Positions 9,251 to 18,342 of a stretch of DNA of 64,000 bases are shown here, one piece after another. Origin of the DNA: Paractinoplanes tereljensis (GTDB lineage Bacteria; Actinomycetota; Actinomycetes; Mycobacteriales; Micromonosporaceae); contig NZ_BOMY01000028.1 in NCBI RefSeq assembly GCF_016862435.1, forward strand, positions 1 through 64,000. Direction: 5' to 3'. Made by a program: the position numbers and the translations under genes. The stretch's first letter is position 1; the number at the start of each line of letters is the position of its first letter. The notes beneath the pieces were generated by a model, which saw only the letters and a program-made list of their open reading frames with translations, made no database searches and was not told where the DNA came from.

Positions 9251-10015
9251 TCAGCGACCGTGCAGCCGGGCCGCGGTGGACTCGTCGGCCGGCAGGAACG
9301 ACTCGATCGCCAGTTCGGCCAGGGTCACATCCAACGGCGTACCCAGAACTGAGGTCACGCTGAAGAACGACAGATCGTCGAAGCGCAGGGGAACGACCAG
9401 CCCGGTCGGCCGGGTGGCGCTTGCGCCGCCCGGATAGGCGGCGAGTTCCGCATGCAGTTCCCGCAGTTTCGGGTCGGCCAGATGGGCGGCCTGCTGATCG
9501 AGGCGGTGCAGCACGTGCGTGCGCCATTCGGGCAGATTGCGGATGCGCGGCGCCATGCCCTCCGGGTGCAGCGACAGGCGCAGCACGTTCACCGGCGGTT
9601 CCAGCAGCCAGCCGGCGCATCCGGCAATCAGCGGGGCCACCGCCGCATTGGCGTCGATCATTGTCCAGTGCCGGTCGACAAGCAGCGCCGGATAGGGCTG
9701 ATGCCCGGAAAGAACGTCGCGCAGCGACGCCAGGACCGCCGCCAGCGGCGGACCGGAAAGGCTCGATTCGGGATGGGCCGGCGCGAAACCGCCGGCCCGG
9801 AGCAACTCATTCTGCTGCCGCAATGGTACGCCGAGCCGCTCGGCCAACCGCAAGATCATGTCCCGAGTGGGGTGTGCCCGTCCGGTCTCCACGAACGACA
9901 GGTGCCGGGCCGACACGCCGGCCTCGGTGGACAGTTCGAGCTGGCTCATCCGCCGAGTCGTCCGCCACTCCCGCAGAAGCTCACCCACGTCACTCACACC
10001 GGGAAGCGTAGTCAT
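9251..10015 (-). CDS. XRE-family regulator with MmyB-like ligand domain
   Basis: About 254 residues. The helix-turn-helix covers about residues 10-65 (LSTEAGVSARHLSFVETG is the recognition region). The rest (DRHWTMIDANAAVAPL onward) is the MmyB-like PAS-type domain that binds a small ligand in this family. ATG 10015 is preferred because GGAGG sits 5 bases upstream. An in-frame ATG at 10039 is possible and has GAGG. A perfect palindrome overlaps this start region, so autoregulation is likely. It probably also controls the divergent NTF2-like gene and the downstream SDR-mug genes. Confidence 0.82.
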   Translation of the reverse strand: MTTLPGVSDVGELLREWRTTRRMSQLELSTEAGVSARHLSFVETGRAHPTRDMILRLAERLGVPLRQQNELLRAGGFAPAHPESSLSGPPLAAVLASLRDVLSGHQPYPALLVDRHWTMIDANAAVAPLIAGCAGWLLEPPVNVLRLSLHPEGMAPRIRNLPEWRTHVLHRLDQQAAHLADPKLRELHAELAAYPGGASATRPTGLVVPLRFDDLSFFSVTSVLGTPLDVTLAELAIESFLPADESTAARLHGR

Positions 10016-10030
10016 TACCTCCGAGGTAAT
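10014..10030. promoter_or_regulatory. Palindromic operator at the XRE gene start
   Basis: ATTACCTCCGAGGTAAT is a perfect 8-bp inverted repeat with a 1-base spacer. A further half-site CATTACCTC lies 24 bp away (10037-10045). On the minus strand the half-sites contain the GGAGG and GAGG ribosome binding sites of the two candidate start codons. A repressor bound here would block both the XRE gene and the divergent gene at 10093. Binding by the XRE protein is inferred. Confidence 0.6.
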
Positions 10031-10092
10031 CGACGCCATTACCTCAGCCGGGCGAGAGTGGTTCCCGTCAGCTACGACGGAAGGACCTGACC

Positions 10093-10455
10093 ATGAGCGA
10101 CTTCGACACCGTGGTGGACCGCTACCTGGCCACTTGGAACGAGACCGACCCGGCCGCGCGCCGGGCCGCGATCGACGACCTGTTCGCCGCCGACGTCCGC
10201 TATGTCGACCCGATGGCGGCGGTCGACGGCCGGGTGGCCCTCGACGGGCTGATCGGCGCGGTTCAGCAGCAGTTCCCGGGCCTGGTCTTCAGCTCGGGCG
10301 GGCCGGTCGATGCGCACCACGAGCAGGCGCGGTTCACCTGGAACCTGGGTGCGCCCGGCGCCGAGCCGCTGGTCATCGGCTTCGACGTGGCCGAACTCGA
10401 CACCGACGGCCGGATCGGCCGGGTGCTCGGCTTCCTGGACCGGGTGCCCGGTTAG
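10093..10455 (+). CDS. NTF2-like (SnoaL-type) protein
   Basis: 120 residues. The start FDTVVDRYLATWNETDP and the RAAIDDLFAADVRYVDP segment are typical of the cone-shaped NTF2/SnoaL fold used by small isomerases, hydrolases and ligand binders. GGAAGGACC precedes ATG 10093. It is divergent from the XRE regulator and probably under its control. Its stop overlaps the convergent gene by 4 bases. No specific reaction can be assigned. Confidence 0.8.
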   Translation: MSDFDTVVDRYLATWNETDPAARRAAIDDLFAADVRYVDPMAAVDGRVALDGLIGAVQQQFPGLVFSSGGPVDAHHEQARFTWNLGAPGAEPLVIGFDVAELDTDGRIGRVLGFLDRVPG

Positions 10456-10892
10456 GTAGGGCGCCGGATAACCCGTACCCGGCCTGCGAATTGCACCACG
10501 ACGGCGCCGGCGGCCGACCGCAAAGCCGGAGTGCGGCGAGGTCGCGGGGTTGCGTTGCCGTTGTAGCGCAGCCGCGCCTCCCGCTCGGCCAGCTCCTCGG
10601 CCGCCGGACCGTGGAGAAGGCCACGGCTGTGCAGGTCACGGGCCATGTCCCAGCCGTCGCGCAGCGAACCCTGGGTCGGGCGCGCCGCCGCCCAACCGCC
10701 GAACTCGCGCTTCCAGCGCTCGCCGAACGACGCGGCGAGCATCGGCCACTGCCGGGAGACCTCGCCGGCCCGCTTGCGCAGCAGCGCCACTCGCGCCGCC
10801 TCCACCCGAAAACCATCAAATCCGGCGGGTACGGGTTTCCCAGCCGTCAGCGCTTCGACGAGTTCGGCCTGCCGGGCCGCGAGGTCGCTCAT
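10452..10892 (-). CDS. Small partner protein of the DUF692 (MNIO) enzyme
   Basis: 146 residues, soluble, basic C-terminus. It starts MSDLAARQAELVEALTAG and has a PAGFDGFRVEAARVALLRKR segment followed by a Trp-rich helical part (RQWPML, ERWKREFGGW). The ATG overlaps the DUF692 stop by 4 bases (ATGA), so the two are coupled. DUF692 enzymes generally need a partner that binds the substrate peptide (DUF2063 in bufferin loci, MbnC in methanobactin loci). Size, position and the helical FxxAL...P.GF..YR-like start suggest the same role here; this is inference. I recognise it as a conserved actinobacterial companion of DUF692 but not as a characterised family. Confidence 0.72.
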   Translation of the reverse strand: MSDLAARQAELVEALTAGKPVPAGFDGFRVEAARVALLRKRAGEVSRQWPMLAASFGERWKREFGGWAAARPTQGSLRDGWDMARDLHSRGLLHGPAAEELAEREARLRYNGNATPRPRRTPALRSAAGAVVVQFAGRVRVIRRPT

Positions 10893-11707
10893 GTGATCGC
10901 GGGATAGCCGGACGCCGCGGCGATGGCATCGAGTTCGGTGCGCAGCTCGGCAGCGGGCGGGTAGTCGCCGTCGCGTTCCAGCATCAGGGCCGGCGGGCGA
11001 TGTCGCCGGCACAGCTCGGCGACCAGGTCGAGCACCGGTTGCGGCGTCGCGTGGGTGTGCGTGTCGTGGTAGAGCCCGTCGTGCTCGTCGCCGCCGGCCA
11101 CATGCACGTAGGCGACCCGGTCGAGCGGCAGCTTGTCGAGCAGCTCGAGCGGGTCGTCGCCGCGGTTGCGGGCGTTCGCGTAGACGTTGGCGATGTCGAG
11201 CAGCAGCCCGGCGCCGGTGCGGTCGAGGATCTCGGTGAGGAAGTCGGCCTCGGTGAGCTCGTCGTCGGGCCAGTCGAACAGGGCAGCGATCGGCTCCAGC
11301 GCGATCGGCACCGGCAGCTCGGCCTGGGCGCGCTTGACGTTGGCGACCACCGCGTCGACCGCCTCCCGGGAGCGGGGGAGCGGCAGCAGGTGGCCGGCCT
11401 CGATGCCGCCCGCCCGGACGAACGCGATGTGCTCGCTGACCAGGGGAGCGTTGAGCCGGCCCGCGACCGCGGCGAGGTGGCGCACCCGCTCCGGATCGAC
11501 CGGCTCGGCACCGCCGAGCGAGAGTCGCACGCCGTGCGGGATCACCGTGACGCCGCGGTCGAGCAGCCGGGACAGCCCGGCCGGCAGGTCGCCGTGCGCG
11601 TGCACCGACTCGGCCACCACCTCGGCGAAGCGCAGGCCGGGCAGCTCGGCGACGAATCCGTCAATTTCCGGCCGCCAGCCGATGCCTACGCCGTACTGAT
11701 CAGCCAC
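10889..11707 (-). CDS. DUF692 (MNIO) multinuclear iron oxidative enzyme
   Basis: 272 residues, TIM-barrel, near the usual 270-290 of the DUF692/MbnB/TglH family. These enzymes use two or three irons to modify cysteine residues of peptides. Expected metal ligands are visible: His58 (IPHGV), Glu92-His93 (SEHIAF), Glu138 (ALEPI), Asp171 and Asn174 (LLLDIANVYANA), His202 (YVHVAGG), the 214-219 HDTHTH cluster, and Glu244/Asp246 (LERDGD). GTG 11707 is chosen because the DQYGVGIGW segment begins the barrel and the upstream frame only shadows the Cys-rich tail of the preceding gene, which it overlaps by 8 bases. The likely substrate is that tail. Confidence 0.85.
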   Translation of the reverse strand: MADQYGVGIGWRPEIDGFVAELPGLRFAEVVAESVHAHGDLPAGLSRLLDRGVTVIPHGVRLSLGGAEPVDPERVRHLAAVAGRLNAPLVSEHIAFVRAGGIEAGHLLPLPRSREAVDAVVANVKRAQAELPVPIALEPIAALFDWPDDELTEADFLTEILDRTGAGLLLDIANVYANARNRGDDPLELLDKLPLDRVAYVHVAGGDEHDGLYHDTHTHATPQPVLDLVAELCRRHRPPALMLERDGDYPPAAELRTELDAIAAASGYPAIT

Positions 11708-12602
11708 CGCAACCGCCGCCACCGCCGCATGAGCTGCCGCCGCCGCAGGAGCTGCTGCCGCTGTCCGAACTGCTGCTGCTGCACGAGTAGCTGGTCGAGT
11801 CACCGCCGCTGCCGCCGGCCGCGGCGGCCCGCTGGATCTCGGCCTCGGCCGCGAACGCCGGGTCCATCGAGTACAGCGACGCGGCACCGAACAGGGCCAC
11901 GCCCATGGCCGCCCCGGTGGCGCCGTAGGTGGCGTAGGCCGGCGACTGCTGCGGCGACAGGTGGCTGTGCCGGGTGCGCAGCTCGCTCATGCCCTTCTGG
12001 GCGGCGATGGTGGAGGTCCGCGAGCTCTTCGAGATCACCACCAGCACGATCAGGGTGAAGAACATCGCCAGCGCGAGCAAGCCGATCGGCTTGTTGTTCT
12101 GCGAACCGGCGATGGCCCGCAGGACGCCGATGACCAGCAGCGTGCCGACGCCGACCGACCAGAGTTTCAGCGCCCGCAGGTCGGACCGGCTGATCGCCAG
12201 GCCGCGCCGCTCGAGGCCCTCGCGGAGCTGGTCGAGCGCCGAGCGCACCCACTGGTCGTGGCCGAGGTCGCGAGTGCGGATCTGGCGCCCGGCGGCATTG
12301 TGGATGGCGGCGTCGAGCGGGGTGACCCCGGCCGCGAGCGGGCCGGTCTGCACCAGGGTGTGCTGCGGGCCGGTGCCGATCAGGCCGGCCGCGCGCAGGC
12401 CGCCGAGCGCGGCGTAGATGGCCAGCCGGTCGCCGCCGTTGAGGAAGGCGACCTGCTGCGGGCCGAGGTTGCCGATCAGCGGGTCGGCCTTGCCCCGGAA
12501 GCGGCTCCGGCGGTGGATGAAATAGCCCACCGCGAGAACGACCAGGGCCACGACGTAGAGACGGATGAAGACCGGGCCGGGAATCCCCCAGGTGTCCTGC
12601 AT
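11700..12602 (-). CDS. TIGR04222-type membrane protein with Cys/Gly/Ser tail
   Basis: 300 residues. One N-terminal helix (about 12-28), a cytoplasmic domain with the PQQVAFLNGGDRLAIYAALG segment (about 48-67) that marks this actinobacterial family, then two helices (about 148-190) and a fourth hydrophobic stretch (about 230-250). The C-terminal 29 residues contain only Tyr, Ser, Asp, Gly and Cys, with Cys at 274, 286, 292 and 298, each followed by Ser or Gly. GAGG precedes ATG 12602. It is first in an operon with DUF692 and its partner, so the tail is the likely substrate of oxidative cysteine modification, giving a membrane-tethered modified peptide. Function unknown. Confidence 0.82.
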   Translation of the reverse strand: MQDTWGIPGPVFIRLYVVALVVLAVGYFIHRRSRFRGKADPLIGNLGPQQVAFLNGGDRLAIYAALGGLRAAGLIGTGPQHTLVQTGPLAAGVTPLDAAIHNAAGRQIRTRDLGHDQWVRSALDQLREGLERRGLAISRSDLRALKLWSVGVGTLLVIGVLRAIAGSQNNKPIGLLALAMFFTLIVLVVISKSSRTSTIAAQKGMSELRTRHSHLSPQQSPAYATYGATGAAMGVALFGAASLYSMDPAFAAEAEIQRAAAAGGSGGDSTSYSCSSSSSDSGSSSCGGGSSCGGGGGCGG

Positions 12603-12636
12603 GGCCTCATTGTGCAGGTGCGCGCAACGATTGCTT

Positions 12637-13215
12637 CTAGGCCCGGCGGACAGCCTCTTCCACCACGTCGAGGACGCGGCTCAGCTCTCCGGGTGGGCGG
12701 CCGGTGGCCAGGTGGAGGACAAGGCCGTCGTAGGCGAGTTCGAGGAACTGGGTGAGCACCTCGACCGGCACGTCGTCGCGGAGCACCCCGGCGTCGCGCT
12801 GGCGCTCCAGGCGGCCGCGGGTGGCGTCGGCGATGGCGGCGGCCCGCTCGGCCCAGCGCTTGGCGAACTGCGGGTCGGTGCGCAGCCGGCGGGACACCTC
12901 GAGCTGGGTGCCGAGCCAGCCGGCGGTGTCGCCGTCGCTGCTGCCGGCCCGGGCGAGAAGGTCTCGCATCACCTGGACCAGGCCGTTGCGGGTCACCGTC
13001 TCGACCATGGCGGCGGCGTCGTCCTCGGCCACGGCGAGGAACAGCGACTCCTTGTCGCGAAAATGGTGGAAAATCGCGCCGCGGGAGAGGCCGGTGGCGT
13101 CCTCCAGACGGCGGACGGTGGCGCCCTCGTAACCGAACCGCGCGAAGCAGTCGCGGGCCGCCGCGAGGATCTCGTGGCGTCTCGCCTCCAGCTGGTCCTG
13201 GCTTACTCTGGGCAC
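12637..13215 (-). CDS. acnR: TetR-family repressor of aconitase (AcnR)
   Basis: 192 residues. The helix-turn-helix is unmistakable: YEGATVRRLEDATGLSRGA then IFHHFRDKESLFLAVA (about 27-62). The N-terminus PRVSQDQLEARRHEIL closely matches M. tuberculosis Rv1474c, which fixes the GTG start at 13215; the longer frame upstream is not conserved. C. glutamicum AcnR represses acn in response to citrate. Here acnA lies about 2.2 kb away with HAD, RIO kinase and DUF2630 genes inserted. A 16-bp motif upstream recurs upstream of acnA. Confidence 0.88.
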   Translation of the reverse strand: MPRVSQDQLEARRHEILAAARDCFARFGYEGATVRRLEDATGLSRGAIFHHFRDKESLFLAVAEDDAAAMVETVTRNGLVQVMRDLLARAGSSDGDTAGWLGTQLEVSRRLRTDPQFAKRWAERAAAIADATRGRLERQRDAGVLRDDVPVEVLTQFLELAYDGLVLHLATGRPPGELSRVLDVVEEAVRRA

Positions 13216-13253
13216 GCTCTGGATCGTGTCACGCAGGCGCTTTCCAATGCAAT

Positions 13254-13269
13254 CCGTACGTACGTCTTG
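13254..13269. promoter_or_regulatory. Putative AcnR operator (acnR promoter)
   Basis: On the minus strand the site reads CAAGACGTACGTACGG. It agrees with the published C. glutamicum AcnR consensus as I recall it (CAGNACnnncGTACTG) at all but two fixed positions. It lies 39-54 bases upstream of the acnR start, a good place for autorepression. A second copy precedes acnA. Confidence 0.6.
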
Positions 13270-13331
13270 CCAACCTGGCGGACGACCCCGACCGGATGAT
13301 GCGAAATCAACCATCCGGGCCGGAAGTTGTT

Positions 13332-13348
13332 AACAGTCCTGGACTGTT
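13332..13348. promoter_or_regulatory. 17-bp palindrome before the HAD gene
   Basis: AACAGTCCTGGACTGTT is a perfect 8-bp inverted repeat with a 1-base spacer, 33 bases upstream of the GTG start at 13381 and about 120 bases upstream of acnR. The geometry suits an operator for a dimeric regulator. No T run follows, so it is unlikely to be a terminator. Confidence 0.45.
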
Positions 13349-13380
13349 CGCTTTAGTCCCCGCTCACGTAAAGTGCGCGG

Positions 13381-14028
13381 GTGCCTCTCGTCCTGATGGC
13401 TCTCGACGACACCCTGCTCGACCGCAGCGGTGCGTTCAGGCTGTGGGCGAAGGGTTTCCTGGACGAGATCGGGGCACCACAGGACGACCTCGATTGGTTA
13501 CTCTCCGTTGATGCCGACGGTCTGACGGCCCGCTGGGACCTCGCCGACCTGATCCGGGACCGCTACCGGCTCAACATTCCCTCGATCGATCTCCTCGAAG
13601 AGCTGCACGAGGGACCCCTCACTTTCGAGCGTCTCGACCCGATGGTGGGCTGCGCGCTGCAGATCGCCGCCGACGCCGGCCTCGTCCCGGTGGTGGTCAC
13701 CAACGGGCAGACCGACCGGCAGGACAGCCGGATCCGGCGCACCGGCCTCGATCGGTACGTCGCCGACTGGGTGATTTCCGAGCAGGCCGGGGTGAGTAAG
13801 CCCAACCCGCGGATCTTCGCGCTGGCCGCGCAGAAGGTGCGGATGCGGCTCGGCGGTGCCTGGGTGGTGGGCGACAGCCCGGAGGCCGACATCGGCGGCG
13901 CGGCCGCGATGGGTCTGCCCAGCGTGTGGCTGCATCGGGGGCGGGACTGGACGGACAACCGGTTCGCGCCGACCCGCGCGGTCGGCAACGTGATCCAGGG
14001 CCTCTCCGCGATCATGGCGGCGCAGTAA
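13381..14028 (+). CDS. HAD-like protein missing the nucleophile Asp
   Basis: 215 residues, HAD hydrolase fold of the phosphoglycolate phosphatase/haloacid dehalogenase type. Motif II Thr (VVVTNGQ), motif III Lys (GVSKPNPRIF) and motif IV (VGDSPEADIGGA) are all present. Motif I reads LVLMALDDTLLD where active members have FDLDDT, so the attacking Asp is Ala7. Without it phosphoryl transfer should be lost, which suggests a binding or regulatory role, unless a read error is involved. It starts with GTG 13381 without a strong ribosome binding site. It is followed 144 bp later by the RIO kinase gene. Confidence 0.82.
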   Translation: MPLVLMALDDTLLDRSGAFRLWAKGFLDEIGAPQDDLDWLLSVDADGLTARWDLADLIRDRYRLNIPSIDLLEELHEGPLTFERLDPMVGCALQIAADAGLVPVVVTNGQTDRQDSRIRRTGLDRYVADWVISEQAGVSKPNPRIFALAAQKVRMRLGGAWVVGDSPEADIGGAAAMGLPSVWLHRGRDWTDNRFAPTRAVGNVIQGLSAIMAAQ

Positions 14029-14172
14029 ATTAAATCGGTTGCGCCGCTTGATAGCTTTCTTGGCGTACGTGCAAGCACTGGAGAAGAAGGGGGTGCGGAC
14101 TGTGGCTGTCTTTGTGATGCCTGCTGCCCAGCGTCAGACCCTTTCTTGCTTCTTCTCCGAGGAGACCCTCCA

Positions 14173-15078
14173 GTGCGAGAGCACGAGACCACCGTGCGCC
14201 GTGGCCGGCGCAAGTTCGACGACGACGATTCTGACTTCCTGAAGCGGGGCCGGCTCGAGCCGCGGCTCGCCGAAGACCCCGATCTACCCGAGACCGGCGA
14301 CAACTGGTCCACCTGGGATGGTGCCCTGCACGGTCCCGAACCCCGCCCGGAGTGGGTCCGCACCGAGCACGCCGCGGTCGACGACGAGCTGGGCATGCTC
14401 AAGACCGGCAAAGAGGCCGACGTCTTCCTGGTCCGGCGGCACGTGCCGGGCACCGGCAAGGTCAGCATGCTGGCCGCCAAACGTTACCGCGACGGCGACC
14501 ACCGGCTGTTCCACCGCGACGCCGGCTATCTCGAGGGCCGCCGGGTGCGCCGATCCCGGGAGAACCGGGCGATGGCCAACCGCAGCTCGTTCGGCAAGGA
14601 GATGATCGCCGGGCAGTGGGCGGTCGCCGAGTTCGGCGCGCTCAGCCACCTGTGGGCGCTCGGGCAGGAGAGCGGCCTGGTCCGGGTGCCGTACCCGGTG
14701 CAGCTCATCGGCACCGAGCTGATGCTGGAGTTCATCGGCAACTGGGAGACCGGCGAGGCGGCACCACGGCTCGCCCAGGTGCGGGCCGAGCCCGACCAGC
14801 TGGCCGATCTGTGGCAGCAGATGACCGACGCGCTGTCGGTGCTGGCCCGCGCGCAGGTGGCGCACGGCGACCTCTCGCCGTACAACACGCTCGTGCACGA
14901 GGACCGGCTGGTGCTTATCGACTTGCCGCAGATCGTCGACGTCATCGGCAACCCGCAGGGCGCCGACTTCATCGCCCGGGACGTGCGTAACGTCGCCGGC
15001 TGGTTCACCCAGCGCGGTCTCCGGGTGGACGCCGACGAGCTGCTCGAACGCCTGCTCTACGAGGCGGGTATCAAGTGA
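14173..15078 (+). CDS. RIO1-type serine/threonine kinase
   Basis: 301 residues. After an acidic, disordered N-terminus (FDDDDSDFL), the RIO domain begins about residue 75: KTGKEADVFLV is the ATP-binding loop, LAAKRYR carries the Lys, AHGDLSPYNTLV is the catalytic loop, and LVLIDLPQ holds the metal-binding Asp. RIO kinases work in ribosome maturation in archaea and eukaryotes; the role of actinobacterial members is not established. GTG 14173 is chosen because GGAG lies about 10 bases upstream and no better start exists in frame. It converges with DUF2630 across a strong hairpin. Confidence 0.85.
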   Translation: MREHETTVRRGRRKFDDDDSDFLKRGRLEPRLAEDPDLPETGDNWSTWDGALHGPEPRPEWVRTEHAAVDDELGMLKTGKEADVFLVRRHVPGTGKVSMLAAKRYRDGDHRLFHRDAGYLEGRRVRRSRENRAMANRSSFGKEMIAGQWAVAEFGALSHLWALGQESGLVRVPYPVQLIGTELMLEFIGNWETGEAAPRLAQVRAEPDQLADLWQQMTDALSVLARAQVAHGDLSPYNTLVHEDRLVLIDLPQIVDVIGNPQGADFIARDVRNVAGWFTQRGLRVDADELLERLLYEAGIK

Positions 15079-15090
15079 GACGCCCCGGTC

Positions 15091-15118
15091 CGCGGCCGCC
15101 CAGAACGAGGCGGCCGCG
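15091..15118. terminator. Bidirectional hairpin between convergent genes
   Basis: A perfect 10-bp stem (CGCGGCCGCC / GGCGGCCGCG) with an 8-base loop in the 48-bp gap between the RIO kinase and DUF2630 stops. It has no T run, as is common for high-GC terminators. Confidence 0.65.
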
Positions 15119-15126
15119 ACCGCGGG

Positions 15127-15372
15127 TCACTGGAAGTAGCCCTCGACCTCGTTGACGCTGTGGGCCTGCTCGGCGTTCGGGTCGTTGCCCACCTCACGGG
15201 CGGCCCGGCGCCGGCGCAGCAGGTCCCAGCACTGGTCGAGTGCTTCCTCGAGCTCCTTGAGGCGGGCGTGCTCCTCGTCCGAGCTGATTTCGCCACGGCC
15301 GAGTTGCCCGCGCAACTTGTGTTCCTCGTCGACCAAGCCGTGGATCTTGCCCAGCACTGTGTTGTCGTCCAT
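15127..15372 (-). CDS. DUF2630 family protein
   Basis: 81 residues, highly charged and helical. The start MDDNTVLGKIHGLVDEEHKL and the motif ELEEALDQCWDLLRRRRAAR are the DUF2630 signature. Small coiled-coil-like actinobacterial protein of unknown function, probably cytosolic. It lies downstream of acnA but is separated from it by a strong hairpin, so its own promoter is likely. Confidence 0.85.
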   Translation of the reverse strand: MDDNTVLGKIHGLVDEEHKLRGQLGRGEISSDEEHARLKELEEALDQCWDLLRRRRAAREVGNDPNAEQAHSVNEVEGYFQ

Positions 15373-15395
15373 CCCCGAAGCCTATTCGCTTCGGT

Positions 15396-15425
15396 CCGGG
15401 CGCCCGCTCGCAGGCGGGCGCCCGG
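15396..15425 (-). terminator. Terminator hairpin after acnA
   Basis: A perfect 12-bp stem (CCGGGCGCCCGC / GCGGGCGCCCGG) with a 6-base loop starts 8 bases beyond the acnA stop on the minus strand. It probably separates acnA from the DUF2630 gene. Confidence 0.7.
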
Positions 15426-15432
15426 TTACCGA

Positions 15433-18204
<2,772 letters not shown>

Positions 18205-18265
18205 GTCATCTCCTTCACCCAGCGACTGTGCGGTCAAGTCTTTCGCACCGGTACCGGCGCTCTGG

Positions 18266-18285
18266 GAGTTAGGCAAACCTAACTC
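18266..18285. promoter_or_regulatory. Iron-box (DtxR/IdeR-type) palindrome before acnA
   Basis: GAGTTAGGCAAACCTAACTC is a perfect 8-bp inverted repeat with a 4-base spacer. Its core TTAGGCAAACCTAA differs by one base from the inner 14 bases of the DtxR consensus, TTAGGCTAACCTAA. It lies 62-81 bases upstream of the acnA start, where a bound repressor could block acnA when iron is plentiful or, if bound upstream of the promoter, activate it. Assignment to a DtxR/IdeR/DmdR regulator is inference from motif match. Confidence 0.65.
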
Positions 18286-18306
18286 TCAGTTCACGTTTCC
18301 CGTAAA

Positions 18307-18322
18307 CCGTACGTCCGTCTTG
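18307..18322. promoter_or_regulatory. Putative AcnR operator (acnA promoter)
   Basis: The minus strand reads CAAGACGGACGTACGG, identical to the site upstream of acnR at 15 of 16 bases and matching the C. glutamicum AcnR consensus at the same positions. It lies 103-118 bases upstream of the acnA start, beyond the iron box. Confidence 0.6.
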
Positions 18323-18342
18323 TAAGCCCGCGCAAGGCGGGG

